Below, one piece after another: positions 17,886 through 27,744 of a stretch of DNA of 64,000 nt (its first letter is position 1; every line of letters begins with the position of its first letter). Origin of the DNA: CAVUXJ01 sp963814975 (GTDB lineage: Bacteria; Acidobacteriota; Vicinamibacteria; Vicinamibacterales; CAVVIG01); the NCBI GenBank assembly GCA_963814975.1, contig CAWFFB010000034.1, forward strand, positions 66,112 through 130,111, in the 5' to 3' direction. The position numbers were made by a program, and so were the translations under genes. Under the pieces are notes generated by a model. It was not told the DNA's origin. It searched no databases and saw only the letters and a list, made by a program, of their open reading frames with translations.

Positions 17886-19811
17886 CTACGCACTTGGAGC
17901 GAGGGCGGGAGCCGCACCGTATTCGGGTAAGTGTTCCTCAACTGCAGGCGCTCTCGAGGGCGTGAGGCCGGCATTCACGGAATCTTGAGCGGATCGAGGC
18001 CGACGCATCGGGCGAACATGGTCGCGCGACGTTGATGTGCCGGCGCTTATCGTCTGGTGCAAGGCCTCGTCACCGACCAATCGCGCGCCTTCTTCGCGAT
18101 ATTCCAGCACGAGCTTGCGCGTGTGAAATGCTTCGAGCTCGACGCGATGCGCCACGCTGACGAGGGTGGTCCCGGGGAGGCGCGCCAGGACCAACCGCAT
18201 CAGTCGATCCTGGCTTGATGGATCGAGAGCGGCGGTCGCCTCGTCCATGACAATCATCTTCGGGTGCTGTATGAGCATGCGCGCGAAGCCGAGCCGCTGC
18301 TTCTCTCCCCCGGAGAGCACCTGATCCCAGCGTTCGTCTGCATCGAGTTGATCGAGGAAATGCGCGAGCCCAACATCCTCGATCGACCGGCGCACCACCT
18401 CATCGTCGACCGCCTCCGGCGACAGCGGATAGGTGACGGCGCGTCGGAGCGTCCCGAGCGGCACGTAGGGGCGCTGCGGCATCACGAAGAGTCCATCGAC
18501 TTGGACCTGGACTTCTCCGGCACCCCACGGCCACAGGCCGGCGATCGCTCGTACCAGAGTGCTCTTGCCTGTTCCGGATTCGCCAACGACAAGCACCTTC
18601 TCGCCCGGAGCAATCTCGATATCCGCTTCGTCCACAATGGCGCTGCCGTCGTCCGCCGTCAACGAGAGGCCGCGCAACCGGAGCGCTCCCTCCTCAGCCG
18701 GCATTCGAATGATGTGACGGCCCGGGTCTCCGCCGTCCGCTCCATCCAGGCCATCCAGCGAAACCAACAACGAGGCGAGTCGGCGCGCCGCCGCGGTCCA
18801 ATCAGCCACGCGAGGGTAGTTTTCGACCAGCCAATTGAAGGAGTGTTGCACGGTGATGAACGCCGACGCGGCCTGCATCATTTCCCCGAGCGTCATCGTT
18901 CCGGCCACGTACTTGGGGGCGCAGAGGAGGATTGGGATGATCGGTGCGAGACCATTTGTGGTATTCCCCACGATCGTGGTCCGAATCGACTGCATCATCA
19001 CCGCTCGCCAGCGCGCGCGGACGACCGTGTACGCCGAGTCGAGACCTGCGCGCTCCTCGGCATCGCCGCCGAGCAGGGCGATGCTTTCGGCGTTCTCGCG
19101 CAGACGCGTCAGGGCATACCGGTAATCGGCTTCCGCCTGGCTTCTGTTCTCAGCCAACGGCACAAAGCCGCGGGCGATTTTCACCATCGCGCCACTGGCC
19201 AGCACGGCGTAGAGGAAAGCGGTGATCACCAAGAACCCTGGGATGCGGAGCATCATCGTTCCGATCGGGACGGTGATCTCGCCACCGATGTACCACAGCA
19301 CCCCGATGTAGGTGATGAGAGAAATGAGCGCTGCAAAGACGCCCAGGACGATGTCCACCGGAGCGTCGACACTCAGCCGCAGGTCCTCTGCTACGCGGGA
19401 TTCCGGGGTGCTGTGCTCACCCGGGAGCAGCGTCAGTTGATAGTAGCGGCCGCTGCTGACCCAGCGATCCAACACGTGTCCGTTGAGCCAGGCTCGCCAC
19501 CGGCGCTGCAGGCTCATCTTCGAATAGGTGTCCGCCACGGCCATCATCAGGCTCGCGAGGACCAAGGGTAGGAAGACGATGGATTGAAACTTCACGGTGT
19601 GCATGTCGCGGTTCTCGAGCCCGTCGAACATGACGCGATTCCAGATGTTCAGCAGCAGCCCCAGCCCGAGATTCAACAGCGCAATCGAAAACACCGCGGC
19701 CGTCAGCAGCCAAGCTGTTCGCCTGGCATCCTTGCGCCAGAAGCCGAGGGCCGCTTCCCAATACCGTGCGAGGAGATACTGCGTGGTGTGTTGGTCGTCG
19801 ACCTGGTACAT
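17886..19811 (-). CDS. ABC transporter, fused permease/ATPase of the SbmA/BacA-YddA type
   Basis: 641 aa. N-terminal membrane domain of the ABC_membrane_2 type (FWRKDARRTAWLL, about six helices, NIWNRVMFDGLENRD, RWRAWLNGHVLDRW). The ATPase follows with Walker A GESGTGKST, signature LSGGEKQR and Walker B MIVMDEATAALD. Relatives move peptides, cobalamin or fatty acyl compounds across the inner membrane. The last 70 or so residues after the ATPase (from about TISAGTSTS) are low-complexity and atypical; a shifted stop is possible. ATG 19811 is preceded by GAGAGG. Confidence 0.88.
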   Translation of the reverse strand: MYQVDDQHTTQYLLARYWEAALGFWRKDARRTAWLLTAAVFSIALLNLGLGLLLNIWNRVMFDGLENRDMHTVKFQSIVFLPLVLASLMMAVADTYSKMSLQRRWRAWLNGHVLDRWVSSGRYYQLTLLPGEHSTPESRVAEDLRLSVDAPVDIVLGVFAALISLITYIGVLWYIGGEITVPIGTMMLRIPGFLVITAFLYAVLASGAMVKIARGFVPLAENRSQAEADYRYALTRLRENAESIALLGGDAEERAGLDSAYTVVRARWRAVMMQSIRTTIVGNTTNGLAPIIPILLCAPKYVAGTMTLGEMMQAASAFITVQHSFNWLVENYPRVADWTAAARRLASLLVSLDGLDGADGGDPGRHIIRMPAEEGALRLRGLSLTADDGSAIVDEADIEIAPGEKVLVVGESGTGKSTLVRAIAGLWPWGAGEVQVQVDGLFVMPQRPYVPLGTLRRAVTYPLSPEAVDDEVVRRSIEDVGLAHFLDQLDADERWDQVLSGGEKQRLGFARMLIQHPKMIVMDEATAALDPSSQDRLMRLVLARLPGTTLVSVAHRVELEAFHTRKLVLEYREEGARLVGDEALHQTISAGTSTSRDHVRPMRRPRSAQDSVNAGLTPSRAPAVEEHLPEYGAAPALAPSA

Positions 19812-20693
19812 CGCTCGCCTCTCTTCTTGCTCTCGTCCGCGCGCTTCGAGCTCAAGGCAGAGCGCATGGCTGCAGAGTTCTTCACGGTGGGAACTACACG
19901 CCTTTTGGCCTAGGTTGCGAGGCTTCTGGGTCTCGCCACCGTGTAGTCAGAAAATCTCCCACGGAGAGCGCTGCGTACAGGCCCGAGCTGTACCGTACCG
20001 TCTTTCGTAAGCTGGTGGGATGAGCGCGTGAAAGATTCTACACCTTCCCGGTGTGTAATTCTAGCCCGAATCGCGAATTTCCTAATCTTGATCTATGTCA
20101 AATCTTCCATACAGCCCAACGATTCAATACACAGAGTTTGTCATCGGCTGAGATGGTGCAATTGCTGAGGCACCCGATTGGATATCGATGGTAACGAATT
20201 GACGAGGTCGTGGGCGTCATGTCAGGCGAGCCATCGCGTAATACGCGAGCGGCCGGAAGCTGTGGCCGGCGCGCAGCAGATGAACTCGACCTATAAATTC
20301 TCTCCGAAAGGACTTGCCCACCATTGGACGCGCGCACAATCCCTGAGCTGACTGGCGCGCGTCCATCGAGAGTGTGGAGGCACGACGAGCACCGACCGTT
20401 TGCCGTCGCGACGGATTTCCGGTCGAGAAGGCGATGACGGTACTGCTCTGCATAGGTAGATAGGTATCTATAAATGTCACAATTAATGGAAAGGAGGACG
20501 AAGTGGCTCATCGATGCGTCAATCTGGCCATGTAATTTCTACGTGATTTGACGGCCCGACAACGCGTCGGGAGCGTATGATGGCGACGTTTCCCACCGCG
20601 GCTGTTTTTTCGAATCCTCTTGTCCCGCCGTAACTTGCTCGTTCACACCCCCTCGACCCACTAAGCAACGAACGGTGAGGGGCAAAGCTTGCA
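19812..20693. other. Intergenic region between divergent ABC genes; AT-richer, one candidate leader ORF
   Basis: About 880 bp between two divergently read ABC genes, lower in GC than its neighbours around 20040-20200 and 20460-20560, as expected for promoters. At 20503-20535 a 10-codon frame (GTG start, translated MAHRCVNLAM) follows a near-perfect Shine-Dalgarno sequence (AAGGAGGA at 20491-20498) and a -10-like TATAAAT at 20469-20475. It could be a leader peptide or a broken gene start. No longer gene is supported. Confidence 0.35.
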
Positions 20694-22544
20694 GTGCTGC
20701 GCGTCGTGAACGTCGCCTCGACCCATCGATCCCCGAATCAGTCCGTGCTGGACAGTTGGGCGATACGTGCGCGTGCTCTGCGCAACGTGCCTGTCGTGCT
20801 TGGGCTGGCGTGGGAGTCGGGCCCTGGTGTCGTGACGGCTGGGGTCGCCTGCCGCATCGCCGGTGCGCTGCTACCGGTCACGATGCTGGGCGTCGCCAAG
20901 GTGATTCTCGATGCGGTTCAGCTGCGGTCGACGACGGGCGAGCTGCGGCCGGATTTCTGGTGGCTGGTGGCGCTCGAATGCGTCTTGGCCATGTTCGGTT
21001 CGATGCTCGGCCGTGGCGGCGGCTTCTGCGATTCGCTACTGTCGGATCGCTTCACCCGCCACGTCAGTGTGCGGGTCATGGCGCACGCCTCTCGGCTCGA
21101 CCTGAGCACCTACGAAGACCCGGCATTCCACGATACGCTCGAGCGCGCGCGCGTCCAGGCCACTGACCGCGTCAGCATGGTCCACGCGCTCGGTTCGCTG
21201 CTGCAGCAGGGCGTCACTGTCGTCACGCTGTCGGCGAGCATCGCCTACTTCTCGCCGTGGCTGCTCGCCTTGCTGGTGCTCGCGGTGGTGCCGGCGTTCG
21301 TGGGTGAGAGCCACTTCGCGTTCCTCGGCTACTCCCTCAACATCGAGCAGACGCCCGCTCGACGGCGCCTCGATTACTTACGACTGCTGGGATCGAGCAA
21401 GGAAGCGGCGAAAGAGCTGAAGCTGTTCGGGCTTGCGCCGTTCGTCACCGGCGAATACGCGCGGCTCGCCGATCAGCTCTACCACCAGAACGTTCGGCTC
21501 GCGCGGCGCCGTCTGTTGTCGGGCCTCTTCCTGTCGCTCATCAGTACGGGCAGCTACTACGGCGCGTACGCGTACGTCGTCTTCAGGACGGTGAACGGCG
21601 ATATGAGCTGGGGCGACCTGCAGTTCCTGGGCGGAGCGCTCGCCGGGGCGAACGGCGGCATTCAGGCGCTCTTCACCACCTTCTCCAACATTGCCGACCA
21701 GTCGCTCTTCCTGACGGACCTCGTCGACTTCTTCAAGGTAGAGCCGACGATCCGGTCCAAGGCCAACGCCATTCCTGCGCCTCGCCCGATGTGTGATGGC
21801 GTCGTGTTCGACAACGTCTCGTTCGCCTACCCCGGGGACCACCGGCTGGTGCTCGATCGGCTGAACCTCCGCATCGGGCTCGGCGAGCGCATCGCCCTCG
21901 TTGGCGCCAACGGACAGGGCAAGACGACGATTGTGAAACTGCTGGCGCGTCAGTACGATCCGACTGAGGGGCGCATCCTGCTCGACGGTGTCGACCTGCG
22001 CGATTATCGCGTCGAAGACCTGCACCGCGAGTTCGGCGTCATCTTCCAGGACTTCATGCGTTACGACATGACGGCGCGGCAGAACATCGCCGTGGGCCGT
22101 ATCGAGATCCAAGCGCGCAACGACGAGATCGAGCTGGCAGCGCGCAAGAGCCTGGCGAACGCAGTCATTTCCAGGCTGCCACTCGGCTACGACCAGGTGC
22201 TCGGCAGACGCTTTGAGGGAGGCCTGGATCTGTCGGGCGGCGAGTGGCAGAAGATCGCGCTCGCGCGTGCCTACTTGCGCGACGCGCAAATCCTGGTCCT
22301 CGACGAACCGACGGCGGCACTCGACGCCCGCTCCGAGTACGAAGTGTTCGAGCGATTTGCCGAGCTGGCCGCCGGGAAGACAGCGGTGCTCATTTCTCAC
22401 CGGTTCTCCACCGTGCGGATGGCGGACCGGATCGTTGTCCTCGCCGACGGGCGGATTGCCGAACAGGGTTCTCACACGGATCTGCTCCGACGCGGCGGAG
22501 AGTATGCGGAAATGTTCGAGCTGCAGGCATCCAGCTACCGCTGA
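20694..22544 (+). CDS. ABC exporter, fused permease/ATPase (MsbA/NdvA-like)
   Basis: 616 aa from GTG 20694 (GAGGGG about ten bases upstream). N-terminal six-helix exporter domain, then an ATPase with Walker A GANGQGKTT (404-412), signature LSGGEWQK (513-520) and Walker B ILVLDEPTAALD; the H-loop reads ISHRFSTV. Half-transporters of this class export lipids or glycans. The GT84-type glucan synthase gene begins 3 bp after the stop, the pairing seen in rhizobial ndvA-ndvB. Export of the neighbouring enzyme's glucan is therefore the most likely role. That role is inference from context. Confidence 0.88.
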   Translation: MLRVVNVASTHRSPNQSVLDSWAIRARALRNVPVVLGLAWESGPGVVTAGVACRIAGALLPVTMLGVAKVILDAVQLRSTTGELRPDFWWLVALECVLAMFGSMLGRGGGFCDSLLSDRFTRHVSVRVMAHASRLDLSTYEDPAFHDTLERARVQATDRVSMVHALGSLLQQGVTVVTLSASIAYFSPWLLALLVLAVVPAFVGESHFAFLGYSLNIEQTPARRRLDYLRLLGSSKEAAKELKLFGLAPFVTGEYARLADQLYHQNVRLARRRLLSGLFLSLISTGSYYGAYAYVVFRTVNGDMSWGDLQFLGGALAGANGGIQALFTTFSNIADQSLFLTDLVDFFKVEPTIRSKANAIPAPRPMCDGVVFDNVSFAYPGDHRLVLDRLNLRIGLGERIALVGANGQGKTTIVKLLARQYDPTEGRILLDGVDLRDYRVEDLHREFGVIFQDFMRYDMTARQNIAVGRIEIQARNDEIELAARKSLANAVISRLPLGYDQVLGRRFEGGLDLSGGEWQKIALARAYLRDAQILVLDEPTAALDARSEYEVFERFAELAAGKTAVLISHRFSTVRMADRIVVLADGRIAEQGSHTDLLRRGGEYAEMFELQASSYR

Positions 22545-22547
22545 CTT

Positions 22548-25331
22548 GTGCGCGAGACGGATGGTAGCGTGCGATTCGTAGCGGAGACCACCGTGACAAC
22601 CTCTCCTGACCCTCTCCGCCCCGCCGAGAGCGACGCGGCGGCGCTGGATCAGACGCGCGCCTGCGGCTGTGCGGCGGCGGAAACGCTCGGGCCCGCTGAG
22701 GCGCGGCCCTGGGTTGCCGGCGCCATCAAGCGCCACACCAGATCGCTGCGGCGTATGATTTACTCGGGCGTCGCCGCGCATCCCGCGGTCCTGAAGCATC
22801 GCAATTGGCTCGCCGAGAACGGACGGCAGATCGCGGCCGCCGCAAAGGAAATCCAAGACCTCGCCGGCTCCACGCATCACCTTCCCGCCGTCGGCCCCGA
22901 TCCGTCGGCCCCTGTCCTCCGCGTGTGCGCGCTCGCCAATGCGTTTCTGGATCACGTGGACTCCCGCTTCGACGAAGATCGCTTCGTGGCGTTCCTCCAG
23001 GGCGCCCAAGAAGTCCGCGACCTCACGCTCGGCGAGATCTGGGCGACCCGCCCTGCGCTGCAGATGGTGCTGATCGAGCGGATCATCGCCACGATTACGA
23101 CCGGGGGCGACGAGATCCCCGTGCTGATCAGCAGCCTGCGTGCGCTCGCCGATGCACGCTGGAAAGGGGTCTTCGCTCGGGTCAACGTCGTCGACCGGGT
23201 GCTCGCGAGCGATCCCGCAGGATGGTACGACCGAATGGATGACGACTCGCAGGAGTACTACCGCCACGCGGTGTCGGAGCTGGCGGAACGGAGCGGCCGG
23301 TCCGAACGGGAAGTCGCGGAGGAGGCGGTCGTGCTGGCATGCGAGTCGGCACGCGCCGCCGACACCGGCCGAAGGGCCGAGCGACGCCGCCACGTCGGCT
23401 ACTATCTCGTCGATCGCGGCGTGTCGGTATTGCGGGCCCGTGTCCGTTACCGCCCCACATTGCGTCAGTCGATCATCGACCGCGTCTGCGCGCAGCCGAC
23501 ACCCTTCTACCTCGCCGCGATCGGGATCACGACGGCGGCGATCCTCCTCACCTTGCTGTACGTGGTCGGCTACTCGGCTCACACCGCGATCGCTGCGGCA
23601 CTGTTGCTGATTCCGGCCACCCAGGCCGCGATCGATTTCGCGAACGCAGTTGTGACGGCTCTGATCCGACCACGGCCGCTGCCGAAGCTGGATTTCGCTG
23701 ACGGCGTGCCCGACGAGTACGCCACCGTCGTTGCCGTGCCGGCGCTCCTCCTCACCGAACGACACGTGCGCGATCTGGTGATGGACATGGAGATCCGCTA
23801 TCTCGCTAACCGCGACCCGAATGTCCTGTTCGCGCTCGTGACCGACTCACGAGATTCACGGGAGCGGCCGGAGGAGCGTGACGAGGTCCTGAGTCTCTGT
23901 GAGCAGCTCGTTCAGCGATTGAACGAGCGGTACGGGGCCGACGGTTACACGCCGTTCTATCTGCTGCACCGATTCCACGCCTACAACCCCTGCGAGGAGC
24001 GATGGATTGGATGGGAGCGCAAGCGCGGCAAGCTGCTCGACCTGAACCAGCTGCTGCGCGGTGTTCGCGACCGCTTCCCGGTGAAGGTGGGTAACGTCGA
24101 CGCGCTGCGGCGCGTGCGCTACGTGATCGTGCTCGACTCGGATACCGAGCTGCCGCGCGATAGCGCTCGGCGCCTCGTCGGCACGATTGCGCACCCGCTC
24201 AACCGTGCCGTGATCGATCCCGCCACAAGGACGGTCGTCGAGGGGTACGGCATCCTGCAGCCACGCGTCAGTATCAGCACCGGGGCGGCGGCGAGAAGCC
24301 GGCTCGCGACGCTCTACTCGGGCGAGACCGGGTTCGACGTCTACACGCGCGCGGTGTCGGACGTCTACCAGGACCTGTTCGGCGAGGGAATCTTCACCGG
24401 TAAGGGAATTTACGAGGTCGACGTGTTCCGCGAATCGCTCGAGCACCGGTTCCCGGCGAACACGCTGCTTAGCCACGACCTGATCGAGGGCCTGTTCGCA
24501 CGCGCCGGTCTCATCTCCGACATCGAGGTGGTGGACGATTACCCGCCACACTTCAGCGCGTACTGCCGCCGGCGTCACCGCTGGATGCGCGGCGACTGGC
24601 AGATCCTGCGCTGGCTGCTCAACCGGGTGCCCGACTGTCAGCGCCGGCCGGTCGACAACCCGCTCGGCGCTATCGCGCGCTGGAAGATTCTCGATAATCT
24701 GCGGCGGACGCTGGTCGAGCCGTCGATGCTGCTGCTGCTGCTCGTGGCGTGGTTCTCGCTGCCGCGCGCCGGCGCGTGGACGATGGCCGCCGTGGTGGTC
24801 CTGCTTGCGCCAAGCTACTGGCGCTTATTGTTCGCGTCGGCCCACGCGCCGTGGTTTACGCCGTCGTTCCGGCCGTGGGCGATCGCAACGTTGACCACGT
24901 TCCTGCGATCGCATCTCGTCGTCGTGCTGCACGTCGCGTGTTTGCTCCACGACGCGCTGTTGTCAGTCGACGCGATTATCCGCGCACTGGCGCGAATGTT
25001 CCTGACGGGACGGCGCCTGCTCGAGTGGGAAACCGCGGCGGAGGCGTCGCTCCGTACCAGGGGCGCCACCGACCTGTACCTCGAATGGTCGCCGGTGTTC
25101 GCCGGCGGTATCACAGCGCTTCTCGGACTCGTTCGGCCAGGCTCGCTGCCGGCAGCGGCCCCGCTTCTTTTGATGTGGGTGTCAGCCCGCGGATCGCACG
25201 CCGGCTGGATCAGCCGCCGCCGGCCGAAATCGGCGATCTCGAAGCGGCCGATGTGCGCTTCCTGCGCGAACACGCGGCGCGAACGTGGAGATTCTTCAGA
25301 ACCTACAGCTCGCGCCGGAACCACTGGCTGA
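22548..25331 (+). CDS. Cyclic-beta-glucan-synthase-like GT84 half (continues in another frame)
   Basis: It starts at GTG 22548. The N-terminal helical region resembles the start of NdvB/Cgs proteins (LGEIWATRPALQMVLIERI). Two membrane segments follow near 320-370, then a processive GT84 glycosyltransferase: DSD at 530-532 in VLDSDTELPRD, GEGIFTGKGIYEVD, and RRHRWMRGDW near 675-684. C-terminal membrane helices come next (LLLLLVAWFSLP and onward). Family members polymerise beta-1,2-glucan from UDP-glucose at the inner membrane. The true frame is lost at the CC run 25214-25215: one extra C would join WIS to PPPAEIGDLE. Residues after that point in this frame are not meaningful. Confidence 0.85.
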   Translation: MRETDGSVRFVAETTVTTSPDPLRPAESDAAALDQTRACGCAAAETLGPAEARPWVAGAIKRHTRSLRRMIYSGVAAHPAVLKHRNWLAENGRQIAAAAKEIQDLAGSTHHLPAVGPDPSAPVLRVCALANAFLDHVDSRFDEDRFVAFLQGAQEVRDLTLGEIWATRPALQMVLIERIIATITTGGDEIPVLISSLRALADARWKGVFARVNVVDRVLASDPAGWYDRMDDDSQEYYRHAVSELAERSGRSEREVAEEAVVLACESARAADTGRRAERRRHVGYYLVDRGVSVLRARVRYRPTLRQSIIDRVCAQPTPFYLAAIGITTAAILLTLLYVVGYSAHTAIAAALLLIPATQAAIDFANAVVTALIRPRPLPKLDFADGVPDEYATVVAVPALLLTERHVRDLVMDMEIRYLANRDPNVLFALVTDSRDSRERPEERDEVLSLCEQLVQRLNERYGADGYTPFYLLHRFHAYNPCEERWIGWERKRGKLLDLNQLLRGVRDRFPVKVGNVDALRRVRYVIVLDSDTELPRDSARRLVGTIAHPLNRAVIDPATRTVVEGYGILQPRVSISTGAAARSRLATLYSGETGFDVYTRAVSDVYQDLFGEGIFTGKGIYEVDVFRESLEHRFPANTLLSHDLIEGLFARAGLISDIEVVDDYPPHFSAYCRRRHRWMRGDWQILRWLLNRVPDCQRRPVDNPLGAIARWKILDNLRRTLVEPSMLLLLLVAWFSLPRAGAWTMAAVVVLLAPSYWRLLFASAHAPWFTPSFRPWAIATLTTFLRSHLVVVLHVACLLHDALLSVDAIIRALARMFLTGRRLLEWETAAEASLRTRGATDLYLEWSPVFAGGITALLGLVRPGSLPAAAPLLLMWVSARGSHAGWISRRRPKSAISKRPMCASCANTRRERGDSSEPTARAGTTG

Positions 25332-26770
25332 TTCCCGACTCGGTTCGCGCCGACGGCTGCATCGCCGAGCGGATCTCGCCGACGAACCTCGGCATGCTGC
25401 TGAACGCGCGGATTGCGGCCGTGCATTTCGGCTATCTCACACTATCCGAGTTCGTGGCCCAGACACGCCGGACGCTCGGCACGATCCAGCGTCTGCCGCG
25501 CTACCGCGGACATCTACTCAACTGGTACGACAGCACGACGCTACACCCGCTCGAGCCGCGATTCGTGTCGACGGTCGATAGCGGCAATCTCGCCGCGGCG
25601 CTCTGGACGCTGAAACAGGCGGCACTGGCGTTTGCGCGCCAACCGCCGCCGGACGATACCCTCTGGGACGGCATCACCGATCTTGCGCTGCTGCTGGGCG
25701 GCGACGCCGACCCGGCAGCCCAGGCGCTCGGCGAACGCGTCCTCAAGACGCGGCCACAGTGGCGTCATTCGCTGCCCGAGCTAGAGGCACTGGTGCGGCG
25801 GTATGCGAGCTGCGCCCGCGACGACGCGCGGACATGGGCCGGCGAGCTCGTCGCGCGTTTGCGGTACGCGCGCGCGTGGTGCGACGGCCGCGTGTCGTCG
25901 GCGGTATCGTCGGGCCTCGCCGAGATCGCGCACGTCGCCCACACGCTCGTCGCGGATATGGACTTCGCGTTTCTGTACGACGCGCGGCGCCAGGTCCTGT
26001 CCGTCGGCTGCGACGCCGTAACCGGCAACATCGAGCGATCGGCGTACGACCTGCTGGCATCCGAGGCGCGCATCGCGAGCTTCGTGGCCATCGCGAAAGG
26101 AGATGTGCCACAGGAGAGCTGGTTCCACCTCGGCCGGCTGCACGTGGTGACATGCGACGAGCGTGTCGTCCTGTCATGGACCGGCACGCTGTTCGAGTAC
26201 CTGATGCCCGCGCTGTGGTTCCGCCATCGCCCGCGCACCATCATGCACGACAGCATGTGTGCGGCGGTCCGCGTGCAGCGGAAATTCGCACGCGGCCGCA
26301 ACATACCGTGGGGCTTCTCCGAGTCCGGCCTCATCGTTCCAGACTCGGCGGACTACGGCTATGCCCCCTGCGGCCACGCCGAGCTCGCACTCAAGCCGCT
26401 CGACGCCCGTACGCTGGTTGTATCGCCGTATTCGAGTTACCTTGCGCTGCTCGTCGACGGGCGTGCCGCAACCGAGAATCTGCGCCGCCTCGCTCGCCTC
26501 GGCTGCGTAGGGCCGTATGGTTTCTTCGAAGCGCTCGACTACTCGCGCGGAAATCCGGAGCTGGTGCGATCGTGGATGTCCCATCACCAGGGGATGAGCC
26601 TGCTGGCGGCAGCGGAGGTGCTGCTTGGCGAACGCCTGAAGGACGCCTTCCATTCGGAGGCGCAGGTTCGCGCTACGGAGCGGCTGCTCGAAGAACGCGT
26701 GCCGCGAACCGTGGTTCCCGACGGGGCCGCGCCGCCGCTCGTCCTCTGGCCGGAGGAGTCCGCGGCATAA
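25207..26770 (+). CDS. Glycoamylase-like half of the same glucan synthase (frameshifted downstream part)
   Basis: Continuation of the GT84 protein in the +1 frame from about PPPAEIGDLEAADVRFLREHAARTWRFF. It is the glycoamylase-like (DUF3131-type) domain found in the middle of cyclic beta-glucan synthases: NHWLIPDSV, ISPTNLGMLLNARIAA, TVDSGNLAAALWTL, WFHLGRLH, WTGTLFEYLMP, GYAPCGHAELALKP, LRRLARLGCVGPYGFFEALDY and WMSHHQGMSL. It ends at 26770 shortly after. The GH94 phosphorylase part that makes up the C-terminal half of classical Cgs (about 2,800 aa) is absent; the joined protein is about 1,400 aa. Confidence 0.82.
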
Positions 26771-26867
26771 CGGTGCGGGTGCTGTGGCCGGCCGCGAGCG
26801 GTGCGTGCCCTCCGTTTACGTCAGGACGGAATTCTGAAGGCTGTCGGTGGCAAATTGCTCATCGCCA

Positions 26868-27095
26868 TCAGTCCTTGTTCTCGTCTGGCGACCATTCGAT
26901 TTCCGTTTGCCCGAGCGGGTGTGAAGGCTGTAGCGGTTGGTCGTCAAAAGGACCCAACTTGGATTCGATGTACGCACGCAGATCCGATTCGATCGCCGTT
27001 TCGGGAGCCGTGCCGTCCTCGTGCGTGACGCTCCTTGGCCGACCATTTGGGTATTCAAAACTCGGATCGGTAAGTGTTACGCGCCAGATTGTCAT
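26868..27095 (-). CDS. Small hypothetical protein
   Basis: 75 aa from ATG 27095, preceded by TGAGGAC as a plausible ribosome-binding site. It starts MTIWRVTLTDPSFEYPNGRP and ends acidic (TEIEWSPDENKD). Composition is normal for a soluble cytoplasmic protein and not arginine-rich like most spurious frames here. I recognise no family. It lies between the glucan synthase and a transposase relic, on the opposite strand to the synthase. Confidence 0.4.
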   Translation of the reverse strand: MTIWRVTLTDPSFEYPNGRPRSVTHEDGTAPETAIESDLRAYIESKLGPFDDQPLQPSHPLGQTEIEWSPDENKD

Positions 27096-27171
27096 GTCAA
27101 GTCCTCATTGAGTGTTGACTCACCTGCGTGGGGTTGTGATCCGCAAATATTGTTCGAGGACGCACTGGACG

Positions 27172-27460
27172 TCACGCCGCCGTTGGCGTGAAGCGATACT
27201 CGTGGCGCAGCCCGCCCAGGATCGGCGCTGCGACCCCTCGACAGCCGGCTGGAAGACGATGGCCGCTCGACCCTGGCGACGACCTGTTCGCGGGGAGGAT
27301 CCGGAATCGCTGGTAAGGCCAATTGATTGAGCAGAAACAGGTTTTCGGCGGCCAGGGACCCGCGCGACTGCAGGGCAAGTGACGCGAATCGGACGACATC
27401 GCCGGCCGCTCTCAGGACGGTTCGGACCGTGCGCTGGAACGCGGAGTGGCTCATGACTGC
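27172..27460 (-). pseudogene. Transposase relic: C-terminal and N-terminal ends joined, core missing
   Basis: Two pieces on the minus strand. 27330-27460 encodes the N-terminal block DVVRFASLALQSRGSLAAENLFL, also found in the relic at 52513-52760. 27172-27240 encodes the C-terminal block AAPILGGLRHEYRF, also found at about 39240 and 55200. The whole catalytic core is gone, so the two gene ends lie about 90 bp apart. This is an internally deleted element, similar in principle to a MITE. Confidence 0.6.
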
Positions 27461-27744
27461 AGGAGGATACGCCAATTGCGGACTCTACAAACCGCCCTAT
27501 CTCGCCATCCCCTGGCGGACGGGTCTATCGTGGCGGATTTTCACTCGGGAACGGAATTTTTTCGGACTACAGCCGTTCGTCGAGGACGAGCACACGGTCT
27601 TCCTGAAGACGATCATCCCACGGCGGAAGTGGTTGCGGTGGGACCGACAGCTTTTTCGCCAGCCGATGCGACATCAGCCGCACCCGTTCGCAAGGCCCGA
27701 ATCCGTTGATCGGCTTGGGGGCCGGCGGGCGGTAAGATTCTTCG

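Noticed and set aside
18264..19571. 435-codon plus-strand open frame
   Set aside because: Antisense of the SbmA/BacA-type ABC gene; no domain recognised.
21378..23765. 795-codon minus-strand open frame
   Set aside because: It overlaps the ABC exporter and GT84 genes; composition is Arg/His-rich with no motif, a codon-bias shadow.
22548..26770. Classification as a complete cyclic beta-1,2-glucan synthase
   Set aside because: The GH94 part is absent, so a full Cgs function cannot be claimed from sequence.
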